Assembly (NCBI GenBank): GCA_028285755.1
Contig: JANQOQ010000006.1
Location: 310,001-374,000, forward strand
Direction: 5' to 3'
Length of the DNA: 64,000 bases
Source of the DNA: Puniceicoccaceae bacterium
GTDB lineage: Bacteria; Verrucomicrobiota; Verrucomicrobiia; Opitutales; JAFGAQ01
A program made the translations under genes and the position numbers. The notes beneath the pieces are model-generated. The model was given only the letters and a program-made list of their open reading frames with translations, made no database searches and had not been told where the DNA came from. Of this stretch, positions 19,848 through 30,537 are shown one piece after another. Each line of letters begins with the position of its first letter. Position 1 is the stretch's first letter.

Positions 19848-20623
19848 CCCGTAGTTGATTCCTTAATGGGACTATTCAGCAGAATCCATTGCCAGTCTGC
19901 GTCCGTTTCTACTTTCACAACTTTCTTGTAGTGCTTCAGCATCATCTGAAAGATCACCGCATCCGAGTCCCAACTCACGGCTTCAAAAATCCCGCCCTTG
20001 GCATCGACTCCAATGTCATAGATTGCAAAACCATCCGGCTTTACGACCCGGGCATGCTCCTTAAAGAATTGATCCAATTCAAAGGCATGATCCACTGCAT
20101 TGGTGTAAAAGAGATCTATGCTCGAATCCTCGGCATCAATATTCATAAAATCGCCTTCGACAACCCAGCGATTCTTGGGGCCGGGGTTTAGATCAATACC
20201 GTAAGCATTCTTAAAGCCCAGATCCCACAATACTTCCACCTCCGTTCCCTGCCTAGCGCCGGCGCAGAGGATCTTCGCATCCATACCGAGGTAATTCTTC
20301 AAATGCTTAAATCGATTATAAAAACGCCTGCGGTAGAGCCCAACTACATCGTTGGTGTAGCCCACTCCCATTTTCAGAATCTCATCAAACTTCTGCACCT
20401 GATGAGTGACATACTCGTCGTAGCTCTCATAGCTGCGATATTGCAGACCTTCGCTCTTTTCGTCTTTCCAACCCTCCTCTCCGTAGTGTTTGCGGCGAAC
20501 TTCGTGCTTATCACGTTCGTGCTCGTAGTCCTCCTTTTTGAGACTACGCAAATAGCGGTAGTAGCCCCACCCTCCGGGAGTTCTCTTGTAGAGCTGACTC
20601 TTAAAATGATACAGTAATGACAT
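19844..20623 (-). CDS. Class I SAM-dependent methyltransferase
   Basis: AKILCAGARQGTEVEVLWDLGFKNAYGIDLNPG ... DFMNIDAEDSSIDLFYTNAVDHAFELDQFFKEHARVVKPDG. Confidence 0.8.
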   Translation of the reverse strand: MSLLYHFKSQLYKRTPGGWGYYRYLRSLKKEDYEHERDKHEVRRKHYGEEGWKDEKSEGLQYRSYESYDEYVTHQVQKFDEILKMGVGYTNDVVGLYRRRFYNRFKHLKNYLGMDAKILCAGARQGTEVEVLWDLGFKNAYGIDLNPGPKNRWVVEGDFMNIDAEDSSIDLFYTNAVDHAFELDQFFKEHARVVKPDGFAIYDIGVDAKGGIFEAVSWDSDAVIFQMMLKHYKKVVKVETDADWQWILLNSPIKESTTG

Positions 20624-20630
20624 GTAGTTT

Positions 20631-21347
20631 TTAGCTTTTAACTTTGTGTTTTATGGATCGTAACTTCTGACGCAATCGCCTGATCGTTAAATCCAGACTC
20701 ACGGAAATCGAGGAACTCAGTGTTGTTCCAACCTTTACTTTATGAATAACCCCAAGGCCTTGAGAGTACGGGAGGGTTAAACACTCGAGCGATTTATCTT
20801 TTGCGAGTATCGGCATGATGCGACTTACCGGATACCGCTTATCTGAAACATCGTGAATTGCCAGTACTCCCCCCTCATTCAAATGCTTTAGAAATTGCCG
20901 GGTTTGTAATACACAAAAGTCCAAAGAAACCCCCTCTCCCGAAAAATAGTCTAAAAAGATCATATCGAATTGCTCATTTAAATAGACCGGATCCTTTAAC
21001 AGCATATCTGAGGTCCCCTGAAAGAATGTGGTGTGCTCAGCCTCAGCCTTTGTATATATGTAGGAAAAATCTCGGGTGTCGCATGAAATAAAATGACCGC
21101 TGTTTTCAACTGCGATCCGCGCAAAAACCAGAGACGTTCTGCCGAAACCCACTTCCAAAATATTCTTTGCCTGTATTCCTTTTGTGATGGAATACAAATT
21201 CAGCATATGTTTGGAGACTGAATGCCCTTCACGATACCATTTTAGCAATAATTCGTCGGAGATTGTTTCACGCCCCTCCAAATCTTTGAGGAAAGCCTCA
21301 TGTTCACGAATTTTAGCCGGTTGTGACATACTTAATACAGATGGCAA
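20631..21347 (-). CDS. Class I SAM-dependent methyltransferase (Methyltransf_24-like)
   Basis: AKNILEVGFGRTSLVFARIAVENSGHFISCDTRDF ... QFDMIFLDYFSGEGVSLDFCVLQTRQFLKHLNEGGVLAIHD. Confidence 0.75.
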   Translation of the reverse strand: MPSVLSMSQPAKIREHEAFLKDLEGRETISDELLLKWYREGHSVSKHMLNLYSITKGIQAKNILEVGFGRTSLVFARIAVENSGHFISCDTRDFSYIYTKAEAEHTTFFQGTSDMLLKDPVYLNEQFDMIFLDYFSGEGVSLDFCVLQTRQFLKHLNEGGVLAIHDVSDKRYPVSRIMPILAKDKSLECLTLPYSQGLGVIHKVKVGTTLSSSISVSLDLTIRRLRQKLRSIKHKVKS

Positions 21348-23389
21348 TCCCGCACCACATCAATATACTTTTGTGCCAGATCATCGATATGATCTACCCA
21401 AATCGGATTTGCGAATGCGCTTAAATTTTCAGAGAGTAGTTTAAGCTTTTCCGTTATTTCTTCCTTTGCATGAAAACCAAGCCCGCCAAACCCCGCCAGT
21501 TCCGGATGCCCACCATCATCATAGTAAAGCGCCGGTAACCCGCAGTTCAACGCTTCCACCAGCGCATTCGAACATGGGTCCTTCTGGCTTGCCGTCACAT
21601 AGATGTCATGCTCCCGGATCAGGTCAGCTAGCTCTTCTGAGCCTACAGGCTCGATCACCTGTATGTTTTGAAATGCTTCATTTATACGCCCAACAAAGAT
21701 ATATTCATAACGATCCCAATCAAGGTTTTCATCCAGCCACTTATAAGTATCTTTGCCCTTCCTTGGATTATCGGACCACGAGGTCGATATCAGCCTAACT
21801 TTCCGATTTTTGACTTCCTGGATTTTCTCTTTGCGCCCGAAAATATCAGGATCGCATGAATTCCACATCAATACCGGCTTTTTAGGCTTAAAGCCAAGGT
21901 TGTACGTTTGATCCATGCTCCAACTACTTTGCATCACCGTTACATCCGCCAATGCTGCGTTGATTTCGTAACACTCAGCATCGCTCTTAAAGTCATTGCC
22001 TCGATACAGCTGAATGGGCCCGTCTACACGGTGTATCACGACAGAATCCGGCTCACACTCTGCCTCAAATTGCTTACGATCAAACCAGATCGACTGAAAA
22101 ACATGAGCGTCCGCACCCGCACCAGTATTACGCTGAGTCTTCATGCCCTTTCGTTGCAAGGCTTTCTCAAGCGCAATCATAAACTGGTTGCCGCCACCGT
22201 AGGGCGGTGGGCGAAAATCATTCCAAAGTGCAAATGTGTAGCTGCTTTTACCTTTGGTTCGTTTATGAATCAGTGCCTTCCGTTCTTCCTTATCGCCTTC
22301 TGCGATAATTTTTTTCTTTCGAAAACCAAATAAGCCTTTGGACTGCGGGCTATAGGCATTTGTAAGGTTTCGCTTTCCATAGCAACGGGTGGCTTGTTGG
22401 TAAATGTACTTTAAGCGTTCAGCGATCGCGTCATAGGTATTCCACTTATGGATATGGTCGTATGCCGCTTCCGTTTTGGCTCCCAGCCAACCGGATTCAA
22501 TATCATTTGCAATTAAGTCAGCACCTTTTACCGCGTGGTAATAGATTTGCTCATTGGCCAGTATATCGGGAGATTGCCCGACATGAGTGCTGATAACCGG
22601 TGTTTTTGTACTTGAGCACTCAAGAACGGAATTGGGGGCCCCTTCCCATCGGCTTGCAATGATATAGGCATCCAAACCCCGATACAATTCCGCAATCTGA
22701 TCCAGGTTCAACGTATTGACATCAATATCATCCCGATCGATCTCCTCTCCGACATAAGTGTAGGGAATACCACATTCCTTCATGTGGTTCCTTAACCAGT
22801 GCCGCCGCGGACCCGCCAATAGAAAGTGGACGGGTAACCCTCGCTTATTCAATTGATCCGCAACCTCCAAAAACACATCTGCCCCTTTTTGCTTTTTAGG
22901 CCTCTGTAAATTGCCTCCCAGCGAATCCCGATGGAAGTTGCCGATCAGGTAGCAATCATCAGCTATGCCATACTTGGCTTTCAAACTACTAACACTCGCC
23001 TGGCGATCAGTAGGCGCAGAAAACTGATCCACATCAATCGCATCCGGGAATAGCATACAGGGTAGCCCACAATTACTGACGAAGTGTAAGGATTCGTAGT
23101 ATTCGCATAACCACACATCGATCTTGTTCCTCACTTTAAGATACTCAGGCCTGGAAAATACGATTTGGGGTTTGTCCGCAATACTCGCGATGACAATCTT
23201 GGACTGCAGATACTTTTCAGGAACCGTCAAAAGCGCGCCCCAGTAAACGGAGTGTATGATATCCGCTTTTTCGATGGAAGTTACCTCAACAAAATCTTCC
23301 GAAAGATTTGTGAGGTGCAAAATATCATGGTCCAGCGCCCAGTTTATGCCTTCTCCACCCAGAAAGTGCACTTTGAATTTAGAGCTCAT
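21332..23389 (-). CDS. Tandem two-domain GT-B glycosyltransferase
   Basis: First domain: IIASRWEGAPNSVLECSSTKTPVISTHVGQSPDIL; second domain: VTASQKDPCSNALVEALNCGLPALYYDDGGHPEL; 685 aa. Confidence 0.8.
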   Translation of the reverse strand: MSSKFKVHFLGGEGINWALDHDILHLTNLSEDFVEVTSIEKADIIHSVYWGALLTVPEKYLQSKIVIASIADKPQIVFSRPEYLKVRNKIDVWLCEYYESLHFVSNCGLPCMLFPDAIDVDQFSAPTDRQASVSSLKAKYGIADDCYLIGNFHRDSLGGNLQRPKKQKGADVFLEVADQLNKRGLPVHFLLAGPRRHWLRNHMKECGIPYTYVGEEIDRDDIDVNTLNLDQIAELYRGLDAYIIASRWEGAPNSVLECSSTKTPVISTHVGQSPDILANEQIYYHAVKGADLIANDIESGWLGAKTEAAYDHIHKWNTYDAIAERLKYIYQQATRCYGKRNLTNAYSPQSKGLFGFRKKKIIAEGDKEERKALIHKRTKGKSSYTFALWNDFRPPPYGGGNQFMIALEKALQRKGMKTQRNTGAGADAHVFQSIWFDRKQFEAECEPDSVVIHRVDGPIQLYRGNDFKSDAECYEINAALADVTVMQSSWSMDQTYNLGFKPKKPVLMWNSCDPDIFGRKEKIQEVKNRKVRLISTSWSDNPRKGKDTYKWLDENLDWDRYEYIFVGRINEAFQNIQVIEPVGSEELADLIREHDIYVTASQKDPCSNALVEALNCGLPALYYDDGGHPELAGFGGLGFHAKEEITEKLKLLSENLSAFANPIWVDHIDDLAQKYIDVVRDCHLY

Positions 23390-23401
23390 CTTTAAGTTTA
23401 A

Positions 23402-24934
23402 TTATGCAGTATGTTTATCTATTTTGAGCTGGCCCAGCTTTATGACATTCGAGAGGCCCAAAATACCCACCATGATCAGGATAGGATCAAAAGGAAAGCG
23501 AAATTGGGGTTCAGGGTTCGCCATCGCAGTTGCCGCCAACATAGACGTGATAACTCCTGTTATCACGAGCAATCGTATGTAATCGTATCTCATACGCGCA
23601 TTCAACAATCCCAGAACAGCAAACACTAATAAGAGATATACGGATGGTCTCAAATATCCTGCCAGGTAAGTAATTCTCTGTAACGTATACTGCCCTTCTC
23701 TAACATTAAGCTGCCAAGGTTTTGCCCATGTTCCCGGTTCCGCCTTGTATCTTTCGGGCTGGAACGTTAACTGCGATAAAACGCCCGGAATTAAATCGTC
23801 CTCATCCGGAACATCCAAACCGATTTCCTGGTAGTAAGTATATCGCTCACTCTTTAAACGTTGATAATCCGTATGCACCTGGCTTCTCGGTCTTAATGAC
23901 AGCCGCCTTGGATATTCGAAAATTTCCCTCAAGGATTCAATGTAACTTAGAACAAACACCTCGGGATAGACCCTAATGGCCTCAATTGATACCTTCCTAA
24001 GCAGGGAGTTGTTATCCAAGTAACCATATTCCTGATTCAATGCATCGACCAGATGAATCCAGAATCGTGGAGTCGCAGCACGGTAGAATAACTCGCTATC
24101 GATTTGATACTCCATGAACACATCCCGCTGGAGTATGTCCTGGGTAACGATTCTGTGTAACTCGGCTGAAGCCGGTCCGGAATCGGGGCGTATCATCTTT
24201 TCATGGATGAAGAGTCGGTAAAATGGCATATGGGCAGGACCCAGATGGGCTACTTCATATTTGTCATAGCGCACCCAGTTATATGCTGAATATAGGTTAA
24301 TACCGATAATGATTGTTACCAGAAGGACTGCAGCATTTCTAATACGAATGTGCCAGGAAACTTGAGGAATAAATAACGCTAGCAAGGCAATGACCGAAAG
24401 TACGATATGGTTGGGCCGCACTAATACCATGAAAACGGTCATCAAGCCCAATAGCATCCAGAGGGTAAAGGACTTACGATTTCTTATCTGGTATGCCAGA
24501 AAGAACCATACGATAATGGCTATCGCAGTGACATTTTCGGATGCGACGCTTCTATAAAAGGTTACAAACTCAGAGCTGATACAAATGACCGCTATAATTG
24601 AATAAGCCGTGGTCAACCCCCATGGTCTGACAAGGGTGTAAATAATACTCAATATCCCTATAAATCCCAGATAAAAGTGCAGTCCAAGCAGTATTGAACT
24701 ACCCGATTGAAATAATCCCCCAAAGACCAATGATGTAACCGGTGTGCGAAATAACATAATAACCGGGTACTCCGGATTTTCTGAAAACAGGTCTCTGAAA
24801 TACAGAAAATAGGTATTAAAATCACGTCCCTCCACTACAGGCCTAGCGAGTATGTGAATGAAATATGCAATAGATACCCCAAGTATAAGTATAGTGTATT
24901 CCCTATATTTTGTACCGATACCCGAAATCCCCAT
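23402..24934 (-). CDS. Polytopic membrane protein, GT39-like
   Basis: VEGRDFNTYFLYFRDLFSENPEYPVIMLFRTPVTSLVFGGL, many TM segments, 510 aa. Confidence 0.6.
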   Translation of the reverse strand: MGISGIGTKYREYTILILGVSIAYFIHILARPVVEGRDFNTYFLYFRDLFSENPEYPVIMLFRTPVTSLVFGGLFQSGSSILLGLHFYLGFIGILSIIYTLVRPWGLTTAYSIIAVICISSEFVTFYRSVASENVTAIAIIVWFFLAYQIRNRKSFTLWMLLGLMTVFMVLVRPNHIVLSVIALLALFIPQVSWHIRIRNAAVLLVTIIIGINLYSAYNWVRYDKYEVAHLGPAHMPFYRLFIHEKMIRPDSGPASAELHRIVTQDILQRDVFMEYQIDSELFYRAATPRFWIHLVDALNQEYGYLDNNSLLRKVSIEAIRVYPEVFVLSYIESLREIFEYPRRLSLRPRSQVHTDYQRLKSERYTYYQEIGLDVPDEDDLIPGVLSQLTFQPERYKAEPGTWAKPWQLNVREGQYTLQRITYLAGYLRPSVYLLLVFAVLGLLNARMRYDYIRLLVITGVITSMLAATAMANPEPQFRFPFDPILIMVGILGLSNVIKLGQLKIDKHTA

Positions 24935-25062
24935 ATTGATACTTAAAGTCTTTTATAACGGTGAGAACTACCCGCTTTTGCTACCCGATGGACGTAATGT
25001 CACAACCTCAACAAGCCCTGATTGCGTTTTTACACTATTAACCATTTTCGCTTATTGTAGCA

Positions 25063-25926
25063 TTAACTAAATGTATGATCATGGATCATGTAGTTCGTAT
25101 GGCCCCACATTTGATCAAATACGCGGCTGGAAAAACGCCTTAATTTTCTATAAACGTTGAATGAGCTTTTTTTCTCCAGGCTGTAAAAGAATTCAAGAAC
25201 CTTAAATGAAACATAATTTTTATTAAAAATACCCCCGTATTGTCTGCCTATCTGCGCTATCTCTAAAGATCGCTTATAACCGCCCAAACTCGTTTTGGTA
25301 TTATTGTGTATCCTTAAATCAGCAAGAATTTTGGGTATACTAACCGTTTCACTGTCTCTACTAAGTCTCAATACAAATTCCCAATCCATTGCGTAATCTA
25401 GATTTTTGTGGGGTCCGCCAAGTTTCCGGGTTATTTCTGTATTAAAAAAGCAGGCGGGTTGGGTCATAAAAAAAATGTCCTTCAGGCGTTTTTTTGAGAA
25501 GGGATGGTATTTACCCTCTTTAATGGTAATTCCATTTTCATCTATTTTATTTGCAATGCCATAGATAAACCCGGGCTTGTTACTTTGCACCCAATAATCA
25601 GCAGCGGTATTGAGTGCTTCTGAGCGAAACTGGTCATCGGCATTAATCCACCCCCAAATCTCGCCATCCACTTGTTTAAATCCCTTCAAAATCGCATCAG
25701 ATTGCCCTTCATCCGGTTCACTAATTAGTAAATCCACAATATCAGAGTATTTATCTATTTGCTTAAGAGTGGAATCATCAGAACTGCCATCAACGACAAT
25801 TAATTGTAAATTCTCATAATTTTGACTTCGAATGCTATCTAAACAGTCACATATGTATTTCTCCGCATTAAAGCAGGGTAATACTAAACTGATTCTGGTT
25901 AGATGATTATTCATTTCATCTGACAA
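25063..25926 (-). CDS. Glycosyltransferase family 2
   Basis: ISLVLPCFNAEKYICDCLDSIRSQNYENLQLIVVDGSSDDST ... EIWGWINADDQFRSEAL. Confidence 0.93.
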   Translation of the reverse strand: MSDEMNNHLTRISLVLPCFNAEKYICDCLDSIRSQNYENLQLIVVDGSSDDSTLKQIDKYSDIVDLLISEPDEGQSDAILKGFKQVDGEIWGWINADDQFRSEALNTAADYWVQSNKPGFIYGIANKIDENGITIKEGKYHPFSKKRLKDIFFMTQPACFFNTEITRKLGGPHKNLDYAMDWEFVLRLSRDSETVSIPKILADLRIHNNTKTSLGGYKRSLEIAQIGRQYGGIFNKNYVSFKVLEFFYSLEKKSSFNVYRKLRRFSSRVFDQMWGHTNYMIHDHTFS

Positions 25927-25936
25927 GCACTACATC

Positions 25937-27202
25937 TTATAAACTCTCAAGTTTCTTATAATCCGTAGTTAAATTGGGATACACTACACCGCGTGACTGG
26001 ATCAAAACTTCATCATCCCTACCAATCAATCCTACATCAAATTTAATAATATCCTCCAGGCGTAGTAGATATTTTTCATTCACAGAAACGGCAAGAACAC
26101 TTAAGACAAAGTTACCCTGATTTATCAATTTAGGAGGTAATGAGAATTTATACAAATATCTGCCGGGATCAATAAATCCAGATCTGGCAGGATCATCAAA
26201 ATTGCTAAGCGTAAAAATATCGACACCCGTGAGAGTTTGCACAGACAATTTGAGGGCAAAAGACCAAATTCGCTCACTTACCTCAAACTCAACCGCAAAT
26301 ATAATACTATCAAAAACCCCAAAGTTATTGGTAATCGCACCTGTATCATTCGTTAACCTGATGGAATGCACTTTAAATTGGGTAATACCCGGATCTGCAA
26401 TGCCGTCGGGCCAACTATAATCTCCCATTCCCTCCATTCCATCACTCAAATATTCATTGATAACATCGTTCGTGTCGCCATCACTGATCAAGTTTCCATC
26501 TTTTAAATAGAGTGTCCTGTTACACAATTGACTGATGGTGAGCATATTATGGCTTACGATGATAATGGTGCGGCCATGGCGTGCGATCTCACCCATTTTA
26601 GTGATACACTTTTTTTGAAAATCACGGTCCCCCACAGCCAAAACTTCATCGATTATCATAATTTCCTGCCTTAAATGGGCAGCAACCGCAAACGCAAGCT
26701 TCACACGCATACCGCTTGAATATCTCTTAACGGGCGTATCCACAAATTTTTCGACTCCGGCAAATTCCACGATTTGGTCAACTAGACGGTTAATCTCAGG
26801 CCTGCGCATTCCAAGGATTGCACCATTCAAGTATATATTCTCTTTTCCGGTAAGCTCTGGATGAAATCCAGTACCGACTTCCAGCAGTGCAGCTACCTTG
26901 CCATATATGTCAAAATAGCCTTGGGTGGGAGTAGTAATACGGGCTAGAAGCTTCAGTAGTGTAGACTTACCTGCGCCATTCCTGCCGATTAATCCAACGG
27001 TTTCGCCTTCGTGAACATCAAAGTTTATATTTTTGATCGCCCAAAAATTATTAACAGGATTTAAGCTATCTTTTTTGGCTGAAACTATGTTTTTGTATAA
27101 TTGCGTTAGCTCATCTCTGAAGGAGGTTATACCATAACCCCCTAAACGATACCTCTTACCAAGATTACGGCACGAAATAACTGTATTATCAGGCATAATC
27201 AA
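25937..27202 (-). CDS. wzt: Polysaccharide ABC transporter ATP-binding protein with C-terminal Wzt-type domain
   Basis: Walker A GLIGRNGAGKSTLLKLL, signature KRYSSGMRVKLAFAVAA, Walker B EIMIIDEVLAVGD; ~170 aa C-terminal extension. Confidence 0.92.
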   Translation of the reverse strand: MIMPDNTVISCRNLGKRYRLGGYGITSFRDELTQLYKNIVSAKKDSLNPVNNFWAIKNINFDVHEGETVGLIGRNGAGKSTLLKLLARITTPTQGYFDIYGKVAALLEVGTGFHPELTGKENIYLNGAILGMRRPEINRLVDQIVEFAGVEKFVDTPVKRYSSGMRVKLAFAVAAHLRQEIMIIDEVLAVGDRDFQKKCITKMGEIARHGRTIIIVSHNMLTISQLCNRTLYLKDGNLISDGDTNDVINEYLSDGMEGMGDYSWPDGIADPGITQFKVHSIRLTNDTGAITNNFGVFDSIIFAVEFEVSERIWSFALKLSVQTLTGVDIFTLSNFDDPARSGFIDPGRYLYKFSLPPKLINQGNFVLSVLAVSVNEKYLLRLEDIIKFDVGLIGRDDEVLIQSRGVVYPNLTTDYKKLESL

Positions 27203-28038
27203 ATACTATCAGCAAAGCGTTTTTGGGTCTTTTCAAAAGTAAATGCCCCTATTACCAATAAGGCAGACGAAAACAGGAATGAATAAAATATGGCGACCCA
27301 GTCAATTGCACCAACCCCCAACAAACTGTAGCGATAACCTTCCAGTATTGGGCTCACAGGATTGTATCTAAGTAAGCTCATGTATCCTTCCGTAATGGTT
27401 TCCATAGGGTAAATTACGGGAGATAAATACATCCATAACTGTATCAAAAAGGCAGATAATTGCCCCAAATCTCTATATTTTGATGTAATCGATGAGAATA
27501 TAAGCCCAATCCCTAAGCTTAACATCATCAGTACGCCCAACAATAATGGCAGGTAAATAATACTTGCGCCTACTCCACCCCCTAAATCTTCGCCTAAGTT
27601 CACTTTGTAATAGATCCAAACTAGCCAGAACAATAAAAATTGAACTAAAAAACTCATCAAACTGGATATTGAGTTAGCAATAGGTATTGTTAAGCGGGGG
27701 AAATAAACCTTCGTATAAAGTGGGGCATTTACTAAAAACAGATTTGAATTATTACTGAAATTCTGGGCAAAGAAATTCCATGCAGACAAACTACATATGT
27801 AAAAGAGAGGACCTGGTACACCGGAAGTTGGAATCTGCGCTATACCTCCAAATACAATAGTAAATACCAGTGTCATAATAAGAGGTTGCAGCACAAACCA
27901 AGCAGGCCCTAAAAGGTTTTGTTTATATTTACTAATAAAATCTTTTTTAACAAAAAGATATACCAAGAACCTGTATTGCTGAAGCTCCCACAACGAAGGC
28001 AAACCAATCTTACTCTCAGAATTAACTCTTATTCTCAC
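27199..28038 (-). CDS. wzm: Polysaccharide ABC transporter permease (ABC-2 type)
   Basis: YLFVKKDFISKYKQNLLGPAWFVLQPLIMTLVFTIVFG ... SKYRDLGQLSAFLIQLWMYLSPVIYP ... YNPVSPILEGYRYSLLG. Confidence 0.93.
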   Translation of the reverse strand: MRIRVNSESKIGLPSLWELQQYRFLVYLFVKKDFISKYKQNLLGPAWFVLQPLIMTLVFTIVFGGIAQIPTSGVPGPLFYICSLSAWNFFAQNFSNNSNLFLVNAPLYTKVYFPRLTIPIANSISSLMSFLVQFLLFWLVWIYYKVNLGEDLGGGVGASIIYLPLLLGVLMMLSLGIGLIFSSITSKYRDLGQLSAFLIQLWMYLSPVIYPMETITEGYMSLLRYNPVSPILEGYRYSLLGVGAIDWVAIFYSFLFSSALLVIGAFTFEKTQKRFADSI

Positions 28039-29750
28039 GCTTTAAAGCTTCCCAGGAGATCTGGATTGGATGAGTTTAGTATCCAATCCGATATCAACTT
28101 AAAATCCTCCATATCACTTAAATTCCTTTTTCCACTGTGAATAAAGCTGAGTTCCTTACTAGCCTCAGTGCCGCCATTCAACGAGCTCTCCTCGTTTATT
28201 TTAAAGGATTGCCATTGCAAAGGTCGCAAATGAAACAGAGAATAAAAGTGTAACTTCGCCAAATATACAGAGTGACTATCCATTCTTGGTATTTGCGTGA
28301 TTGAACTAAGCTTTTGTAAGTATTCCTCCTTGCTACTTGAATCATTGGTAAAACCTAATCCAGAATAACGACCTGTACCGGCAGTCAAAACGGGGATACC
28401 GAAACAGGCAAATTCCATTCCAACAGTCCCCCTCACAGTAATGCAATAGTCCACCACACCAAACAGAGATGAGGTCGTAAATGGGCAATCCGCTGTAACC
28501 ACCTTCACGTGATCGGGAAGATCACCAACTTTGTCTTGTATTAATTTGTAGTCAGCGGGTTCTGAGGCTGCATTTTCCTGCTTAAGTTTCCATATATTGA
28601 CCGGGTGTACTTTGATCAACCATTGCACATCTGTATTCAATACTGCCGCTTTTACCGTTTGTACTAACCAATCTGAATAATCCTCAAACAAATCTTTCCC
28701 ATAAAAGAACGATCCATCCCATAATATATGTGAAAAGACTACTGCCGTTTTCTTATTCCTGTCTAATGCAAGCAGATCTGTAATCTCTTCACTATTAAAG
28801 AACCTTTTACCTTCTTGCGTCCCTACTCTGCTAAACCAGTTATTCGTCTTATAGTTCTTCTTGTGAATATTTAGATATTCATCCAATATAGTTTCACCGA
28901 TATTCTCTTTTAGCAAATCACCCCAAGTCTGTCTGTCTATCGATACCGGGTGAGCCAAAATATTCTTACGACTATATCTTTTAAATTGAAATTTATCATA
29001 TTGTGACCCAATAACCGATTGAACGATATCAATTTCGTTCTTAATTCCTAGTTGGAGTAGCTCCCCATTGGGAGTATAGCCCTTTTCAAATATCAAGAGC
29101 TTATCCGGTTTAACAGACGCAAATACTCGATTTAATTGAATACAATAGATAATTGACTGCTGTACTTTTTTCCATAGCAGCTTTCTAAATTTTACAGAGC
29201 TCATATTAATCTCATTTGCATGCAGCTCACGTATTAGTGTAGATAGAGCATGAAGACCTATTTCCACCCCTTCGTAATTTAGCTCAAAAATTTCCTCTTT
29301 CTCTATTTTTATAAAACTCTCTTCGGATATATATGCATTCGAAATATCTCGGTCTCCTTCTTCCGCGTATTCATACATAAATTTTATATTACGTAGACCT
29401 AGTGACTTATAATACTCTTTTTGCCTATCCAATGAATACCTACTGGGAAGTAGAACGGTAGGATTAATCCCATTCTCCATGAACATCCTTAGCATCAAAC
29501 ATTGAATTTTAACCAAATATTGATAATTAATAAACCCTAGAGTAAGAATACTCAGATTTGATTTTAAGTTATCTGATGCTATTTTGGGCAGCTTATTTCT
29601 TAATTCAATTTGAAATGCTTTTAAATCATGCCTTGATTGATTCCATTGAATCTTATTGTTTTTTGCTCTCCTTATTTTCCGATGATTAAAGTACATCCTG
29701 GAGGTCTTATAATTGCTTAGAATAGATTCTATTATTTTTTTGCCAGGCAT
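28035..29750 (-). CDS. Capsule polysaccharide biosynthesis/KpsS-like putative glycosyltransferase
   Basis: WLIKVHPVNIWKLKQ ... VKVVTADCPFTTSSLFGVVDYCITVRGTVGMEFACFGIPVLTAGTGRYSGLGFT; C-terminal half resembles GT-B capsule-type transferases. Confidence 0.5.
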   Translation of the reverse strand: MPGKKIIESILSNYKTSRMYFNHRKIRRAKNNKIQWNQSRHDLKAFQIELRNKLPKIASDNLKSNLSILTLGFINYQYLVKIQCLMLRMFMENGINPTVLLPSRYSLDRQKEYYKSLGLRNIKFMYEYAEEGDRDISNAYISEESFIKIEKEEIFELNYEGVEIGLHALSTLIRELHANEINMSSVKFRKLLWKKVQQSIIYCIQLNRVFASVKPDKLLIFEKGYTPNGELLQLGIKNEIDIVQSVIGSQYDKFQFKRYSRKNILAHPVSIDRQTWGDLLKENIGETILDEYLNIHKKNYKTNNWFSRVGTQEGKRFFNSEEITDLLALDRNKKTAVVFSHILWDGSFFYGKDLFEDYSDWLVQTVKAAVLNTDVQWLIKVHPVNIWKLKQENAASEPADYKLIQDKVGDLPDHVKVVTADCPFTTSSLFGVVDYCITVRGTVGMEFACFGIPVLTAGTGRYSGLGFTNDSSSKEEYLQKLSSITQIPRMDSHSVYLAKLHFYSLFHLRPLQWQSFKINEESSLNGGTEASKELSFIHSGKRNLSDMEDFKLISDWILNSSNPDLLGSFKA

Positions 29751-29817
29751 TTATCTATTTAAGAGCTCCAAATTTCAGAAGAGCAAAAGAGCAATTTGCT
29801 ATGATACAAATCGTTGC

Positions 29818-30537
29818 TCACGTTGAAGCACCTGCCCTCTCATACTTTTCATATAGAAACCGGGCAAACTCGAGGTCCATGGGGTCGTTTATATCAATCG
29901 ATCTTTCTCTAGGCATAATATAGCCAACACAATTTTCATCGATTACCTTATGTTCATCAATTACAGAGCGTTTGCTCGCATAAACTGAACCGTTACGGAT
30001 AAATAAACGGGGAAGTTCATGAGCTGCCATCCGGTTATTTTCTTTTTCAATGTAAGCATTAAGTCTTCCATCCGCTAGCATCACTTTAATTTTGGCGGGT
30101 TGAATGGCGTGATCCAACTCTACTACGCTAACCGCTGAACTGTATTGTGAGTCCCGCAGTAAATCTATCGTTTTATCAATGTCTACACCGCGAGTGAAGG
30201 GTGAAGTTGGCTGGATAATGACGACTAAATCTACCACGTGTCCCGACTGCGATTCAATAAACTCTACTGCATGTCGTACATAATCTATAGCCGGCGAGTT
30301 ATCCTGCGAAATCTCAGCAGGTCGTTGAATAGCCATTAGTTGAGGATATTGAGTTGAAATATCTTTAACTTCAGCAGAATCCGTACTAACTACACAAAGA
30401 TCTACATACTTTGAAGCTATTGCAGCCTCAATTGCCCATGCCACCAGTGGTTTACCACCCACTAGCTGTGTATTCTTATTGGGGATACGCTTAGAGCCGG
30501 CCCTTGCGGGAATAATGCCTAGCTTAATACGTTTCAA
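29818..30537 (-). CDS. neuA: Acylneuraminate (CMP-nonulosonate) cytidylyltransferase
   Basis: KLGIIPARAGSKRIPNKNTQLVGGKPLVAWAIEAAIAS; VDLVVIIQPTSPFTRGVDIDKTI. Confidence 0.9.
   Translation of the reverse strand: MKRIKLGIIPARAGSKRIPNKNTQLVGGKPLVAWAIEAAIASKYVDLCVVSTDSAEVKDISTQYPQLMAIQRPAEISQDNSPAIDYVRHAVEFIESQSGHVVDLVVIIQPTSPFTRGVDIDKTIDLLRDSQYSSAVSVVELDHAIQPAKIKVMLADGRLNAYIEKENNRMAAHELPRLFIRNGSVYASKRSVIDEHKVIDENCVGYIMPRERSIDINDPMDLEFARFLYEKYERAGAST

Noticed and set aside
21908-22333. 141 aa plus-strand ORF
   Set aside because: Antisense shadow of the tandem GT-B gene 21332..23389.
24935-25062. 128-bp gap upstream of 23402..24934 as a promoter region
   Set aside because: It is the largest gap within the minus-strand array and may hold a promoter, but I could not identify a convincing -35/-10 pair.
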